A stretch of 64,000 nucleotides of DNA from Panonychus citri (Eukaryota > Arthropoda > Arachnida > Trombidiformes > Tetranychidae), in contig NW_026515435.1 of assembly GCF_014898815.1 (NCBI RefSeq), positions 1 to 64,000 on the forward strand, given 5' to 3'. Positions 39,366 through 51,198 of the stretch are shown piece after piece. The translations under genes were made by a program, and so were the position numbers. How positions within the stretch are numbered: the stretch's first letter is position 1; each line of letters starts with the position of its first letter. Below the pieces are notes generated by a model that was not told where the DNA came from, did not search any database, and worked only from the letters and a program-made list of their open reading frames with translations.

Positions 39366-40897
39366 CTTTCGTGTACATAATATGCCTCTTGAAAGAGAGT
39401 CTTTTCATCTCCCCCGTTATCTTCCAAAACTCCTGTCCATTTTCCAGTTTTCTCAACTTTCTCGTTATCTTTGTACATACACAGAGCTATAATATACACA
39501 CACACACACATTTAAAAGAAGAGGCATTTTGGTTATGCACTCTTTTAAGATTTAGATTATCATTCAACAATTAGATTATTTCCTTTTTATCTGAACAGAC
39601 ACACACACACACACACACCACCACCAACCCTTCTTTGTGTGTTGAAATATGATTAAAGAGAACCAGGGAATCTTTTTTAGAGTCATGTAAATATAGTAGA
39701 TTAGAATTGTTGTTCTGCGATCTCATCCTGAGAAGAGCGAAAGGTTTTTCATTTCAAACAAAAAAGTCCATCAACTAAAATAGGAACAAAACAAAAACAG
39801 CAATCGAAACATTCCGAAGGTTTATTGACGACAAATTAGTTAATTGATCTGTTGATCTGTCAAAAATAATGACAATTACAATTCATCTTTACCTCTATCA
39901 CATTAATTTTTTCACTTCTCTTCGTTTTCATCAGATGATCATCAAATCACATCATAATCAACACTCCAGCTTAATTGTTTCACTAATTGTTGAGTATTCG
40001 TTGTAAATTTAACAAACATTTTTTTATCTCATTCCACCTCCGATGTTGGAATACTTTTTGTTAATTATCGTCTATTGATTATAATTATTATTTATTGATT
40101 AATTTGATTATGAAGGAACAAAAGATGAAGATGAAAAAATTTAGATTTACTGCAAGGCAACTATTACTATTTGATCCACTTAATTATATTCAAATCAAAT
40201 TACAAACAAACAAATGTACCAAAACTAATTACACCAAAGAAATGGGTCTCATTCAAATTAATTAATTAATGATCTGTTGAAAACATCAAACAATTAAACC
40301 AAGATTACATTCGACTTAATTTATAAATTCTGTAACTTATTATTATTATTAATAATATCTCAGCGCCCAAAGACTGGCTATAAACCATATACATTAATTA
40401 AATATCGTTCTTATTTAATTGTAGTTGTTTCACTTTCCTACTGATTGATTCATCTGCTCAATGAAACAGATTAACCAGTAAAGCAACTTTGATTTGATGA
40501 AGGCAGTTAACTTTCACTCGATAGATGAATTTGCATAAAAAATTATTTTATTGTTTTATTCTTAAGGTTATTGCAATAAACGTATTATAAAATGTGCAAT
40601 TTAGCTGATTCAGTTTGATATCAATGATTAATCAGGTTGAAGTTTCTGATTGTTGCTTTACTTGGGTCAAGATTATCATTAGAATTGATTGTGGTGTATT
40701 GAGTGAGACTACATTTTTAATCTACATATACATGTATAGCTGTAATAGTGAACGAAAAGATCACCTACTGAACTGAGAGTCAATAATTTACAACAATTGT
40801 ATTGATACATACAGTAAATTCTCGCTTGTTGCATAAAAATGTTCTGTAAGTTCATAGTTAACTCTCAATAAACTATTCACCACCTTGTCTTCTCAAG
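39366..40897. other. 3' flank of AGAP, AT-rich
   Basis: Probable 3' UTR and spacer. (CA)n runs at about 39498-39510 and 39599-39618. AATAAA-type words at 40574 and 40868 are far from the stop. No coding sequence recognised. Confidence 0.5.
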
Positions 40898-41032
40898 ACT
40901 CCAAGAGCTCCATGTTGGAAATGTTACATCGCTGGAAGACCAACACAATTCCATTGGTATGATCACTGTCCCTTCGCTGCTGATCAAGAAGATCAAAGTA
41001 CCAATGATGACCAAGCTGATACCCCCTACTAA
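40898..41032 (+). CDS. zinc-knuckle-like terminal exon or gag remnant
   Basis: After a good acceptor (TTGTCTTCTCAAG at 40885-40897) a 44-codon frame reads TPRAPCWKCYIAGRPTQF, HWYDHCPFAADQ, then an acidic tail and stop. The cysteines and histidine form CX2CX9HX4C, an enlarged relative of the CCHC knuckle of gag and RNA-binding proteins. The sequence is more GC-rich than its flanks. Likely a coding exon or a fragment of an LTR-type gag; no partner exon was found. Confidence 0.35.
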   Translation, partial: TPRAPCWKCYIAGRPTQFHWYDHCPFAADQEDQSTNDDQADTPY

Positions 41033-41732
41033 TCAAGTCCATCAAACTGGTGATGTGACTGGTTATATTCAAATTGACTGAATTATGCTGATAATTCCCT
41101 CCGTTTAATCATGAGGGTGGGATGTAATGTAAAGTCAACTTTTGGAAGAGAAACCAAAGGATAAGAAATCCTCTTTCTCATCTTTTTTTTATTTCTTTCT
41201 TTTCGTTTTCTCTTACTTTTTCTTACTTTTGAAATTAATTTCTCCCTCTTTCTCATCCTACTAATTATTGACTAAAAGTCACTGTCATTGTTGATTTTGA
41301 TTGTAATAATAATCAATCGGTTTTAGATTTGATCTTTGATCAGAGATGATTCTGATTCTAGAAATTGAATAATTCTTATTATTCTAATGATAATAAAGAT
41401 TAAGTCCTGGTCAAATTAATATTTGATTTAATTGTTTCCTTTTCAGAATTTCTCTTATTTGGTTATGTTCCCATGGAAGTGAATTAAATTTGATGGTCAT
41501 ATCAACAATTATTAACCTTAATTATTACCTTAATTTACTTAATTAATCAAAATCATTTCATTTAATCATCAACATCATCAATTTACTGGAATTCAAATTT
41601 TTCCCATTGAGTTAACACAGAGACTCATCATAATCACCCAACTTTTTGCTTAATCTTTTGATTAGAATTATTGTAAAATGTGAAATAATATTTAACCTAC
41701 TTGATCAGAGTTTAAACATTAATAAAGGGTAT

Positions 41733-41938
41733 ATATCACCCAAAATCGACTTTCGTAAAACTTAAAATAAGGTCACAATTCTGATAGAACACATCAAAAA
41801 CAATGTTTTGTCTAATCAAAACTTCTAAAATGTGTTCGGCCACAATTGCCGTTCTCGAAATATCATCGAAAAACAGTTTAAGCTTCGACGGCAATTGACC
41901 TTATTTTAAGTTTTACGAAAGTCGATTTTGCGTGATAC
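41733..41938. mobile_element. MITE-like element with 42-bp terminal inverted repeats
   Basis: Positions 41734-41775 and 41896-41937 are reverse complements at 41 of 42 bases (the arm starts TATCACCC on the left, TATCACGC on the right). The 120-bp centre has no ORF. Flanking TA dinucleotides could be a TA target duplication, as for Tc1/mariner-type elements. The arms are nearly identical, so insertion is recent or the hairpin is kept by gene conversion. Confidence 0.7.
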
Positions 41939-42399
41939 TTTAATATAAAAAAGATTGTAATTTAAATAGTAAATTGTAACAATTAAGGTGACTAATTGTA
42001 AAATCCTCAATTAGTAAATCAGTAAATTAGTTAATTAGTTAACTAGAATATTAATCACAATTAAACAACAATGATTAATAAGTAAGTTAAATTAAAGGAT
42101 TAATATGAATGACAATTTAGTAATTGATAATGGATTCTAAATCTTAATGAAACTAAATTAAATGATTAAATGTTGAATTAAATAAGACGCAATTGATTAA
42201 TTGTTCAACAAAATGATCCATGATTTTCAACAAGAATAATCAAACTTATATCAGTTTTAAGACTATATGACTAGATGACTTTGACAATATATTGACTTGA
42301 TCTTCAACTAAATTTAGTGCTTCTATATAGTGGTTCATTAATTATAGTAAAAGAATAAAGTCTCATAAAGAACACACTATAAGTACTCACACGTAGCTA

Positions 42400-42650
42400 G
42401 AGTCTTAATTTTTTCATGATAATACTCCATACCATATTCATATATAAAAATTAAGTAAAAGACATTAGTATGCATATACGAAAACTTCATTTTACCCACA
42501 GAGCTCTATGGCAAAATCCAACTTTGAAGCCCTGTATCTCAGGAACTAGATCTTTCCTCAATTCCACACTCGCACATAATATGTAGTTTGACATGAGCTA
42601 TACGTACAAAAAATTTCAGGTCTCTAAACGTGCGGACCTAATCCGAAGTC
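42400..42650. repeat. diverged dispersed repeat flanking the minisatellite
   Basis: Contains AACTTCATTTTACCCACAGA followed by CTCTATGGCAAAAT. A similar but diverged stretch (CTTATTTACCCATAGACTTC then AATGCAAAAA) occurs at about 49068-49095 on the other side of the arrays. This suggests two copies of one repeat family, or one element split by the array. Confidence 0.4.
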
Positions 42651-43648
42651 CAGCCCAATCTCGACACTTTACTATAGTTAATTGAAACTTTCTGGGTGGA
42701 AAAGAATCAATCTCGACCCTTTCCAATTGTTAATTGAAACTTTCTGGGAGTAAAAAATTCAATTTCGACCCTTTTCAATAGTTAATTGGAACTTTCTGGG
42801 TGTAAAAAAGAATCAATCTCGACCCTTTACTATAGTTAATTGAAACTTTCTGGGTGGAAAAGAATCAATCTCGACCCATTCCAATAGTTAATTAAAACAC
42901 TTTGGGTGTAAAAAACTCGATCTCGACCCCTTGAGGTGGTTGTTTGAAGCTTTCTGGGTGAAAAAGAATCAATCTCGACCCTTTACTATAGTTAATTGAA
43001 ACTTTCTGGGTGGAAAAGAATCAATCTCGACCCATTCCAATAGTTAATTAAAACACTTTGGGTGTAAAAAACTCAATCTCGACCCTTTGAGATGGTTGTT
43101 TGAAACTTTCTGGGTTCAAAAGAATCAATCTCGACCCTTTACTATAGTTAATTAAAACTTTCTGGGTGGAAAAGAATCAATCTCGACCCTTTTCTATGGT
43201 TAATTGAAACTTCTGGGTGTAAAAACTCGATCCTTTTGAGGTGGTTGTTTGAAGCTTTCTGGGTGAAAAAGAATCAATCTCGACACTTTACTATAGTTAA
43301 TTGAAACTTTCTGGGTGTAAAAAGCTCAATCTCGACACTTTACTATAGTTAATTGAAACTTTCTGGGTGAAAAAGAATCAATCTCGACCCTTTACTATAG
43401 TTAATTGAAACTTTCTGGGTGGAAAAGAATCAATCTCGACCCTTTTCAATAGTTAATTAAACACTTTGTAAAACTCAATCTCGACCCTTTGAGGTGGTTG
43501 ATTGAAACTTTCTGGGTGAAAAAGAATCAATCTCGACCCTTTACTATAGTTAATTGAAACTTTCTGGGTGGAAAAGAATCAATCTCGACCCTTTACTATA
43601 GTTAATTGAAACTTTGGGTGCAAAGAATCAATCTCGACCCTTTCAATA

Positions 43649-44385
43649 GTTATAAAGCAAAAGCTCACAACTATGAAAGTTGAGATGAAAAAGTTAATAT
43701 CTGATTTGGAGAAAAAGGATTCGGCCGTCTGAAGAAATGGATAAGATCTTTCAGTATCAGTCCTCGGTTGTTCACCAGCAGCAACTCGAATAAAAGGTTT
43801 CGGAAAGTTGTTCCAAATTAATTAAGTTTCCTATTGAAACTGATTTGAGCATCACCATTAAATTAAATTAATCTGCTAATCCAAACAGATTCCCAAAGTT
43901 CAAGTTCAGGTAATTAATTTCAGCCATGACGATTACAACTCGTTTTTAATCATAAAAATAATTAATTTATTGATTATTTGGTTGTCTCCAATGTCCAATC
44001 AACTTTAAGCGTTTACAACGAGAAGTAAAAAACTTTAACACTAATCAGTTGTTAATTGTTGGTTTGACATTTTAATCCATCTCAATTCAATCAATTCACT
44101 AACATCAACCTAATTGTTACTATTAATATCTTTATCATCATCGGAACACTGATCACAATTAAACTAATCAATCAATCGATTGAGATAATAAAGAAAGTTA
44201 ATTTGCCTCTTTCTGATAATGCTAATTAGTATTAAACTAATACTGATATACAAATCAACTCAATCTAAATTTAATGATCAAGTTATTCTATAGATTGTTT
44301 CTCAAAGTTAATTTCACATGAATTAGTGGGTTAAATTAACTCCAATCATCGTCATCATGAAATGAAATTTACCTCAAAAGTCAAT
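43649..44385 (+). repeat. 740-bp segmental repeat, copy 1
   Basis: Starts GTTATAAAGC and ends CAAAAGTCAAT. Includes the 3' part of a coding-like frame (LTTMKVEMKKLISDLEK) with the five-A version that keeps the frame open, then noncoding AT-rich sequence. Flanked on both sides by minisatellite. Confidence 0.9.
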
Positions 44386-44600
44386 CTCGACCCTTTCCAA
44401 TAGTTAGTTGAAACTTCAGGGTGTAAAACTCAACTCGACACTTTACTATAGTTAATTGAAACTTTTGGGTGGAAAAGAATCAATCACGACCCTTTTCAAT
44501 AGTTAATTGAAACTTTCTGGGTGTAGAAAGAATCAATCTCACCCTTTACTATAGATTGAAACTTTCTGGGTGAAAAGAATCAATCTCGACCCTTTCAATA

Positions 44601-45335
44601 GTTATAAAAGCAAAAGCTCACAACTATGAAAGTTGAGATGAAAAGTTAATATCTGATTTGGAGAAAATAAGGATCGGCCGTCTGAAGAAATGGATAAGAT
44701 CTTTCAGTATCAGTCTTCGGTTGTTCACCAGCAGCAACTCATGAATAAAAAGGTTTCGGAAAGTTGTTCCAAATTAATTAAGTTTCCTATTGAATAAACT
44801 GATTTGAGCATCACCATTAAATTAAATTAATCTGCTAATCCAAACAGATTCCCAAAGTTCAAGTTCAGGTAATTAATTTCAGCCATGACGATTACAACTC
44901 GTTTTTAATCATAAAAATAATTAATTTATTGATTATTTGGTTGTCTCCAATGTCCAATCAACTTAAGCGTTTACAATGAGAAGTAAAAACTTTTAACACT
45001 AATCAGTTGTTAATTGTTGGTTTGACATTTAATCCATCTCAATTCAATCAATTCACTAACATCAACCTAATTGTTACTATTAATATCTTTATCATCATCG
45101 GAACACTGATCACAACTAAACTAATCAATCAACTGATTGATAATAAAGAAAGTTAATTTGCCTCTTTCTGATAATGCTAATTAGTATTAAACTAATACTG
45201 ATATACAATCAACTCAATCTAAATTTAATGATCAAGTTATCTTCATAAGATTGTTTCTCAAAGTTAATTTATATGAATTAGTAAATTAACTTCAATCATC
45301 GTCATCATGAAATGAAATTTACCTCAAAAGTCAAT
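44601..45335 (+). repeat. 740-bp segmental repeat, copy 2
   Basis: Same boundaries as copy 1 (GTTATAAAAG ... CAAAAGTCAAT). Carries several one-base deletions relative to the other copies. Confidence 0.9.
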
Positions 45336-46179
45336 CTCGACCCTTTCCAATAGTTAGTTGAAACTTTCAGGTGTAAAACTCAACTGACACTTTACTATAG
45401 TTAATTGAAACTTTTGGGTGGAAAAGAATCAATCACGACCCTTTCAATAGTTAATTGAAACTCTTCTGGTGTAGAAAGAATCAATCTCTCTACCTTTACT
45501 ATAGTTAATTGAAACTTTCGTCTGCAAGAATCAATCTCGACACTTTACTATAGTTAATTGAAACTTTGGGTGGAAAAGAATCAATCACGACCTTCTATGG
45601 TTAATTGAAACTGGGTAGAAAACTGATCTCACCCTTTGAGATGGTTTTGAAACTTCTGGGTCAAAAGAATCAATCTCGACCCTTTACTATAGTTAACTGT
45701 CTTGGGTGGAAAGAATCAATCACGACCCTTTATATAGTTAATTGAAACTTTTGGAAAGAATCAATTCGACCCTTTACTATAGTTAATTGAAACTTTTGGG
45801 TGGAAAAGAATCAATCTCGACCCTTTCCAATAGTTAGTTGAAACTTCTGTGGGAAACTCAATCTCGACACTTTACTATGGTTAATTGAAACTTTTGGGTG
45901 GAAAAGAATAAATCACGACCCTTTACTATAGTTAATTGAAACTTTCTGGGTGCAAAAGAATCAATCTCGACCCTTTTCAATAGTTAATTAAAACACTTTG
46001 GGTGTAAAAACTCAATCTCGACCCTTTGAGGTGGTTGATTGAAACTTTCTGGGTGAAAAGAATCAATCTCCCCTTTACTATAGTTAATTGAAACTTTTGG
46101 GTGGAAAGAATCAATCTCGACCTTACTATAGTTAATTGAAACTTTCTGGGTGCAAAGAATCAATCTCACCCTTTCAATA

Positions 46180-46916
46180 GTTATAAAAGCAAAAGCTCAC
46201 AACCTATGAAAGTTGAGATGAAAAGTTAATATCTGATTTGGAGAAAATAAGGATCTGGGCCGTCTGGAAATGGATAAGATCTTTCAGTATCAGTCTCGGT
46301 TGTTCACCAGCAGCAACTCATGAATAAAAGGTTTCGGAAAGTTGTTCCAAATTAATTAAGTTTCCTATTGAATAAACTGATTTGAGCATCACCATTAAAT
46401 TAAATTAATCTGCTAATCCAAACAGATTCAAAGTTCAAGTTCAGGTAATTAATTTCAGCCATGACGATTACAACTCGTTTTTAATCATAAAATAATTAAT
46501 TTATTGATTATTTGTTGTTAACCCAATGTCCAATCAACTTTAAGCGTTTACAACGAGAAGTAAAAACTTTAACACTAATCAGTTGTTAATTGTTGGTTTG
46601 ACATTTTAACCATCTCAATTCAATCAATTCACTAACATCAACCTAATTGTTACTATTAATATCTTTATCATCATCGGAACACTGATCACAATTAAACTAA
46701 TCAATCAATCGATTGAGATAATAAAGAAAGTTAATCTGCTCTTTCTGATAATGCTAATTAGTATTAAACTAATACTGATATACAAATCAACTCAATCTAA
46801 ATTTAATGATCAAGTTATCTCTATAAGATTGTTTCTCAAAGTTAATTTGTTAATTAGTGGGTTAAATTAACTCCAATCATCGTCATCATGAAATGAAATT
46901 TACCTCAAAAGTCAAT
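46180..46916 (+). repeat. 740-bp segmental repeat, copy 3
   Basis: Same boundaries. The most edited coding-like part: GATCTGGGCCGTCTGGAAAT replaces the sequence shared by the others. Confidence 0.9.
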
Positions 46917-47123
46917 CTCGACCCTTTCCAATAGTTAGTTGAAACTTCAGGTGTAAAACTCAATCTGACACTTTACTATAGTTAATTGAAACTTTGGGTG
47001 GAAAAGAATCAATCACGACCCTTTTCAATAGTTAATTGAAACTGGGTGTAAAGAATCAATTCTACCCTTTACTATAGTTAATTGAAACTTCTGGTAAAAG
47101 AATCAATCTCGACCCTTTCAATA

Positions 47124-47864
47124 GTTATAAAAAAAAGCTCACAACTATGAAAGTTGAGATGAAAAGTTAATATCTGATTTGGAGAAAATAAGGATTCGGC
47201 CGTCTGAAGAAATGGATAAGATCTTTCAGTATCAGTCTTCGGTTGTTCACCAGCAGCAACTCATGAATAAAAAGGTTTCGGAAAGTTGTTCCAAATTAAT
47301 TAAGTTTCCTATTGAATAAACTGATTTGAGCATCACCATTAAATTAAATTAATCTGCTAATCCAAACAGATTCCCAAAGTTCAAGTTCAGGTAATTAATT
47401 TAGCCATGACGATTACAACTCGTTTTTAATCATAAAATAATTAATTTATTGATTATTTGGTTGTCTCCAATGTCCAATCAACTTTAAGCGTTTACAACGA
47501 GAAGTAAAAACTTTAACAATAATTGTTGTTAATTGTTGGTTTGACATTTTAATCCATCTCAATTCAATCAATTCACTAACATCAACCTAATTGTTACTAT
47601 TAATATCTTTATCATCATCGGAACACTGATCACAATTAAACTAATCAATCAATCGATTGAGATAATAAAGAAAGTTAATTTGCCTCTTTCTGATAATGCT
47701 AATTAGTATTAAACTAATACTGATATACAAATCAACTCAATCTAAATTTAATGATCAAGTTATCTTCTATAAGATTGTTTCTCAAAGTTAATTTACATGA
47801 ATTAGTGGGTTAAATTAACTCCAATCATCGTCATCATGAAATGAAATTTACCTCAAAAGTCAAT
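47124..47864 (+). repeat. 740-bp segmental repeat, copy 4
   Basis: Same boundaries; close to copy 5 over its whole length. An A-run of eight replaces AAAAGCAAAA at its start. Confidence 0.9.
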
Positions 47865-48746
47865 CTCGACCCTTTCCATTAGTTAGTTGAAACTTTCAGG
47901 GTGTAAAAACTCAATCTCGACACTTTACTATAGTTAATTGAAACTTTTGGGTGGAAAAGAATCAATCACGACCCTTTTCAATAGTTAATTGAAACTTTCT
48001 GGGTGTAGAAAAGAATCAATCTCTACCCTTTACTATAGTTAATTGAAACTTTCTGGGTTCAAAAGAATCAATCTCGACACTTTACTATAGTTAATTGAAA
48101 CTTTTGGGTGGAAAAGAATCAATCACGACCCTTTACTATAGTTAATTGAAACTTTCTGGGTGCAAAAGAATCAATCTCGACCCTTTTCAATAGTTAATTA
48201 AAACACTTTGGGTGTAAAAAACTCAATCTCGACCCTTTGAGATGGTTGTTTGAAACTTTCTGGGTGAAAAAAGAATCAATCTCGACCCTTTACTATAGTT
48301 AATTGAAACTTTCTGGGTGGAAAAGAATCAATCTCGACCCTTTTCTATGGTTAATTGAAACTTTCTGGGTGTAAAAAACTCGATCTCTACCCTTTGAGAT
48401 GGTTGTTTGAAACTTTCTGGGTTCAAAAGAATCAATCTCGACCCTTTTCAATAGTTAATTGAAACTTTCTGGGTGAAAAAAGAATCAATCTCGACACTTT
48501 ACTATAGTAAATTAAAACTTTCTGGGTGGAAAAGAATCAAGCTCGACCCTTTTCTATGGTTAATTGAAACTTTCTGGGTGTAAAAAACTCGATCTCGACC
48601 CTTTGAGGTGGTTGATTGAAACTTTCTGGGTGAAGAGAATCAATCTCGACCCTTTGATATAGTTAATTATCACTTTCTGGGTTCAAAAGAATCAATCTCG
48701 ACCCTTTCCTATAGTTAATTATCACTTTCTGGGTGTAAAAAACTCG

Positions 48747-49394
48747 ACGCCACCTAGTTCACACAGTATAGTCTCAAATTAATAGCTATGAGCACCAGTT
48801 TAGGCCAAAATAATTTCTTTAAGTTTGACCTTGAAATGTCCTTGACCTTTATATTCGACCTTGAATATCTCACATACAAAATTTTGTGTGAATCTAATAA
48901 GCATTTCGTATGGTATTAGCATTTATATGGTAAAATTCATTTTAGACCGCCTGAAAGTATACTTGCTACCTACATATAATCTCCAACTTTTTCTTGAACT
49001 CTTATATGCATGTACATCACATATAAAAATCATAGGTCTGAAACAACTCATTAAGTTACTATAAAACTTCTTATTTACCCATAGACTTCAATGCAAAAAT
49101 ACGTTTTCATCTAACTGTAACTTTCGACACAGATGTTTCCGCGGGAAATAATTTTTGTCATAGACATAGAATGTTACAAAGATTATATATATGAAGTATG
49201 AAGTCGATCCTGTTAGGGATGTGTTCTAGAGATTAGCCAAAAATTTCATCTTCATCAGTAAAAATGTTATTATCTCGATGACAGGTAACCCTCTTCATCC
49301 ATAATCATCCTCATCCTCATCCTCATCTCCATCCTCATCTTCATTTTTACCTTGTTTTCTCACAAATCATCTTGTACTAATCATAAATCTAAAG
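48747..49394. other. spacer between array 5 and the source copy
   Basis: Begins GACGCCACCTAG just after the last minisatellite unit and includes the repeat piece similar to 42400-42650, then a (CATCCT)n run at about 49302-49345. No gene recognised. Confidence 0.4.
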
Positions 49395-49620
49395 TCCATT
49401 GAAAATCGATTAAAGAATGAATTTCGTTATAAAAGCAAAAAGCTCACAACTATGAAAGTTGAGATGAAAAGAATATCTGATTTGAGAAAATAAGGATTCG
49501 GCCGTCTGAAGAAATGGATAAGATCTTTCAGTATCAGTCTTCGGTTGTTCACCAGCAGCAACTCATGAATAAAAGGTTTCGGAAAGTTGTTCCAAATTAA
49601 TTAAGTTTCCTATTGAATAA
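49395..49620 (+). CDS. candidate coiled-coil C-terminal exon (unknown protein)
   Basis: After an acceptor (CTAATCATAAATCTAAAG) a frame reads SIENRLKNEFRYKSKKLTTM, KVEMK, then, with small gaps in this copy, ISDL, EEMDKIFQYQSSVVHQQQLM, NKKVSESCSKLIKFPIE and stop at 49618-49620. The heptad-like spacing predicts a coiled coil. The downstream part (from 49426) is the same as in the four array-embedded copies, which lack the first 10 codons. The frame is interrupted here by small deletions (ATGAAAAGAATATC versus ATGAAAAAGTTAATATC in copy 1). No family recognised. Probably the 3' end of a host gene. Confidence 0.4.
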
Positions 49621-50165
49621 ACTGATTTGAGCATCACCATTAAATTAAATTAATCTGCTAATCCAAACAGATTCCCAAAGTTCAAGTTCAGGTAATTAAT
49701 TTCAGCCATGACGATTACAACTCGTTTTTAATCATAAAATAATTAATTTATTGATTATTTGGTTGTCTCCAATGTCCAATCAACTTTAAGCGTTTACAAC
49801 GAAGTAAAAACTTTAACACTAATCAGTTGTTAATTGTTGGTTTGACATTTTAATCCATCTCAATTCAATCAATTCACTAACATCAACCTAATTGTTACTA
49901 TTAATATCTTTATCATCATCGGAACACTGATCACAATTAAACTAATCAATCAATCGATTGAGATAATAAAGAAAGTTAATTTGCCTCTTTCTGATAATGC
50001 TAATTAGTATTAAACTAATACTGATATACAAATCAACTCAATCTAAATTTAATGATCAAGTTATCTTCTATAAGATTGTTTCTCAAAGTTAATTTACATG
50101 AATTAGTGGGTTAAATTAACTCCAATCATCGTCATCATGAAATGAAATTTACCTCAAAAGTCAAT
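49426..50165 (+). repeat. 740-bp segment, copy 5 (probable source)
   Basis: Same 740-bp segment but not flanked by minisatellite. On the left the coding-like frame continues upstream; on the right unique sequence TATTGAG follows CAAAAGTCAAT. This makes it the best candidate for the original. Confidence 0.85.
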
Positions 50166-50334
50166 TATTGAGTTAACTGCTAGAAGTATCGAGAAAATTA
50201 ATTTACTAAATACCTTCCAGGCTTATAATCATGTCTGATTATTGGGTGTTAATTGCTTTCTCTATGATTTATCAACTAGACAATTAAAGTTATCCCAACA
50301 ATCAAGGATTAACAAAAGTTAACTTAATTTTCTC

Positions 50335-50530
50335 TCATCTTTTCCAAACGAATTTTCAGCAAAACAATGGTAAAGTCCGTCGTCTTCACATCAGCTGATG
50401 AAACGGTCATGATACTTTTAGTTCCTTCTTTATTTGAGCATCGGTAATTGAATATCTCGAGGGATCGACTTTATCAATTGGAGTTGAATCTCTGAACCAT
50501 TTGATTGTAACTGGTTGATCTCCATGGATC
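50335..50530 (-). pseudogene. Ig (I-set) domain fragment, Dscam-like
   Basis: Reads GDQPVTIKWFRDSTPI then DKVDPSRYSIT in one frame, TKSIMTVSSADV in a second and DDGLYHCFAENSFGK in a third. It has the Ig Trp and the DxGxYxC motif; the first Ig Cys is not seen. Two frame changes (about 50435 and 50360) interrupt it. The style matches extracellular Ig domains of Dscam-like cell-adhesion proteins. It follows directly after a Notch-ligand-like exon with no intron between, so the two are fused. Only one Ig domain is present and no flanking Ig exon was found. Confidence 0.6.
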
Positions 50531-51198
50531 TCCAATCAGAATGTATTAGCAATGATTCTTGGAATTCTTGACGAAGAATACGATCCTTAGCAACATATCG
50601 ATCTAAAAAAGAACATGATGAAAATAATAATATCATGAAAAGAAAAATAAAGAAAAAGAGAATTATAAGAAAGTATTCATAAGAAATGATAGTGGTAAAA
50701 GATTAAAATTATTGTAAAGTTAGATGAATAGAATTTAGTTCTTACCTGAGTTGAAACCTTCTATTATAAGTGAAAAATCACGAGCCCATGAAAAGTTTAA
50801 CTTAATTTGATGAATTTTATCATATTCACCTGGAGAAATGTTGTCTCACCAAAAGAACACTCATGGTCATAAGTGACAATTCTCTCATAATGTCGAAGAC
50901 AAACTTTGAAAAAGGTAGTACCAAGTGATTTACCTTTAATCTCTGGAACAATATTAACTTCAAAAATTGTATCAGCAGTGATGATTTGGGAAAAGTTGGT
51001 TATTGATTGCAAAAAAAAGAGAGCAAAAATTTCAAAAGAATAAGTCTTGAGAGAAGGTGAAGTCACATTTATATACAGACCAACACAGAAGATTTGGAAA
51101 ACGTGATGTGTTATGTTGATGTTTAAATTGATGTTTGTTATAAATGATGAGACACATGAAATCTCAAAAAGAAATGGACAAATGAACCGATGATTCAC
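50530..51198 (-). pseudogene. Notch-ligand (Delta/Serrate) MNNL-domain fragment
   Basis: Two minus-strand exons. Exon A (ends 50746) reads TTFFKVCLRHYERIVTYDHE, CSFGETTF, then one frame over PGEYDKIHQIKLNFSWARDF and SLIIEGFNS. This matches the N-terminal MNNL region of Delta/Jagged (VCLKHYQ ... FSWPGTFSLIIE). Exon B starts at 50602 in the right phase with DRYVAKDRILRQEFQESLLI then HSDW. The DSL domain and EGF repeats that should follow are missing; an Ig-like frame takes over at about 50530. The CC pair and the C..C before the VCL motif, normal in MNNL, are not seen. One frameshift lies at about 50835 in a T-run. Fragment or highly diverged paralogue. Confidence 0.6.

Larger units (their letters stand above)
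42651..48746 (+). repeat. minisatellite arrays, unit about 52 bp, with higher-order structure
   Basis: Five arrays: 42651-43648, 44386-44600, 45336-46179, 46917-47123 and 47865-48746, about 60 units in total by estimate. The unit reads GTTAATTGAAACTTTCTGGG, TGGAAAAGAATCAATCTCGA, CCCTTTACTATA. A variant unit carries TGTAAAAAACTC and GAGGTGGTTG. Arrays 2 and 4 are nearly the same length and order of variants, and every array after a 740-bp copy begins with the same variant series, so copy plus short array was amplified together. Single-base gaps are frequent, especially in arrays 2-4. No coding role seen. Confidence 0.9.

Noticed and set aside
45984..46169. 61-aa minus-strand frame in the minisatellite
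   Set aside because: It translates the repeat unit three times; no other evidence of coding.
42651..48746. CRISPR-like direct repeats
   Set aside because: Units are contiguous variants with no unique spacers, and the DNA is eukaryotic. It is a minisatellite.
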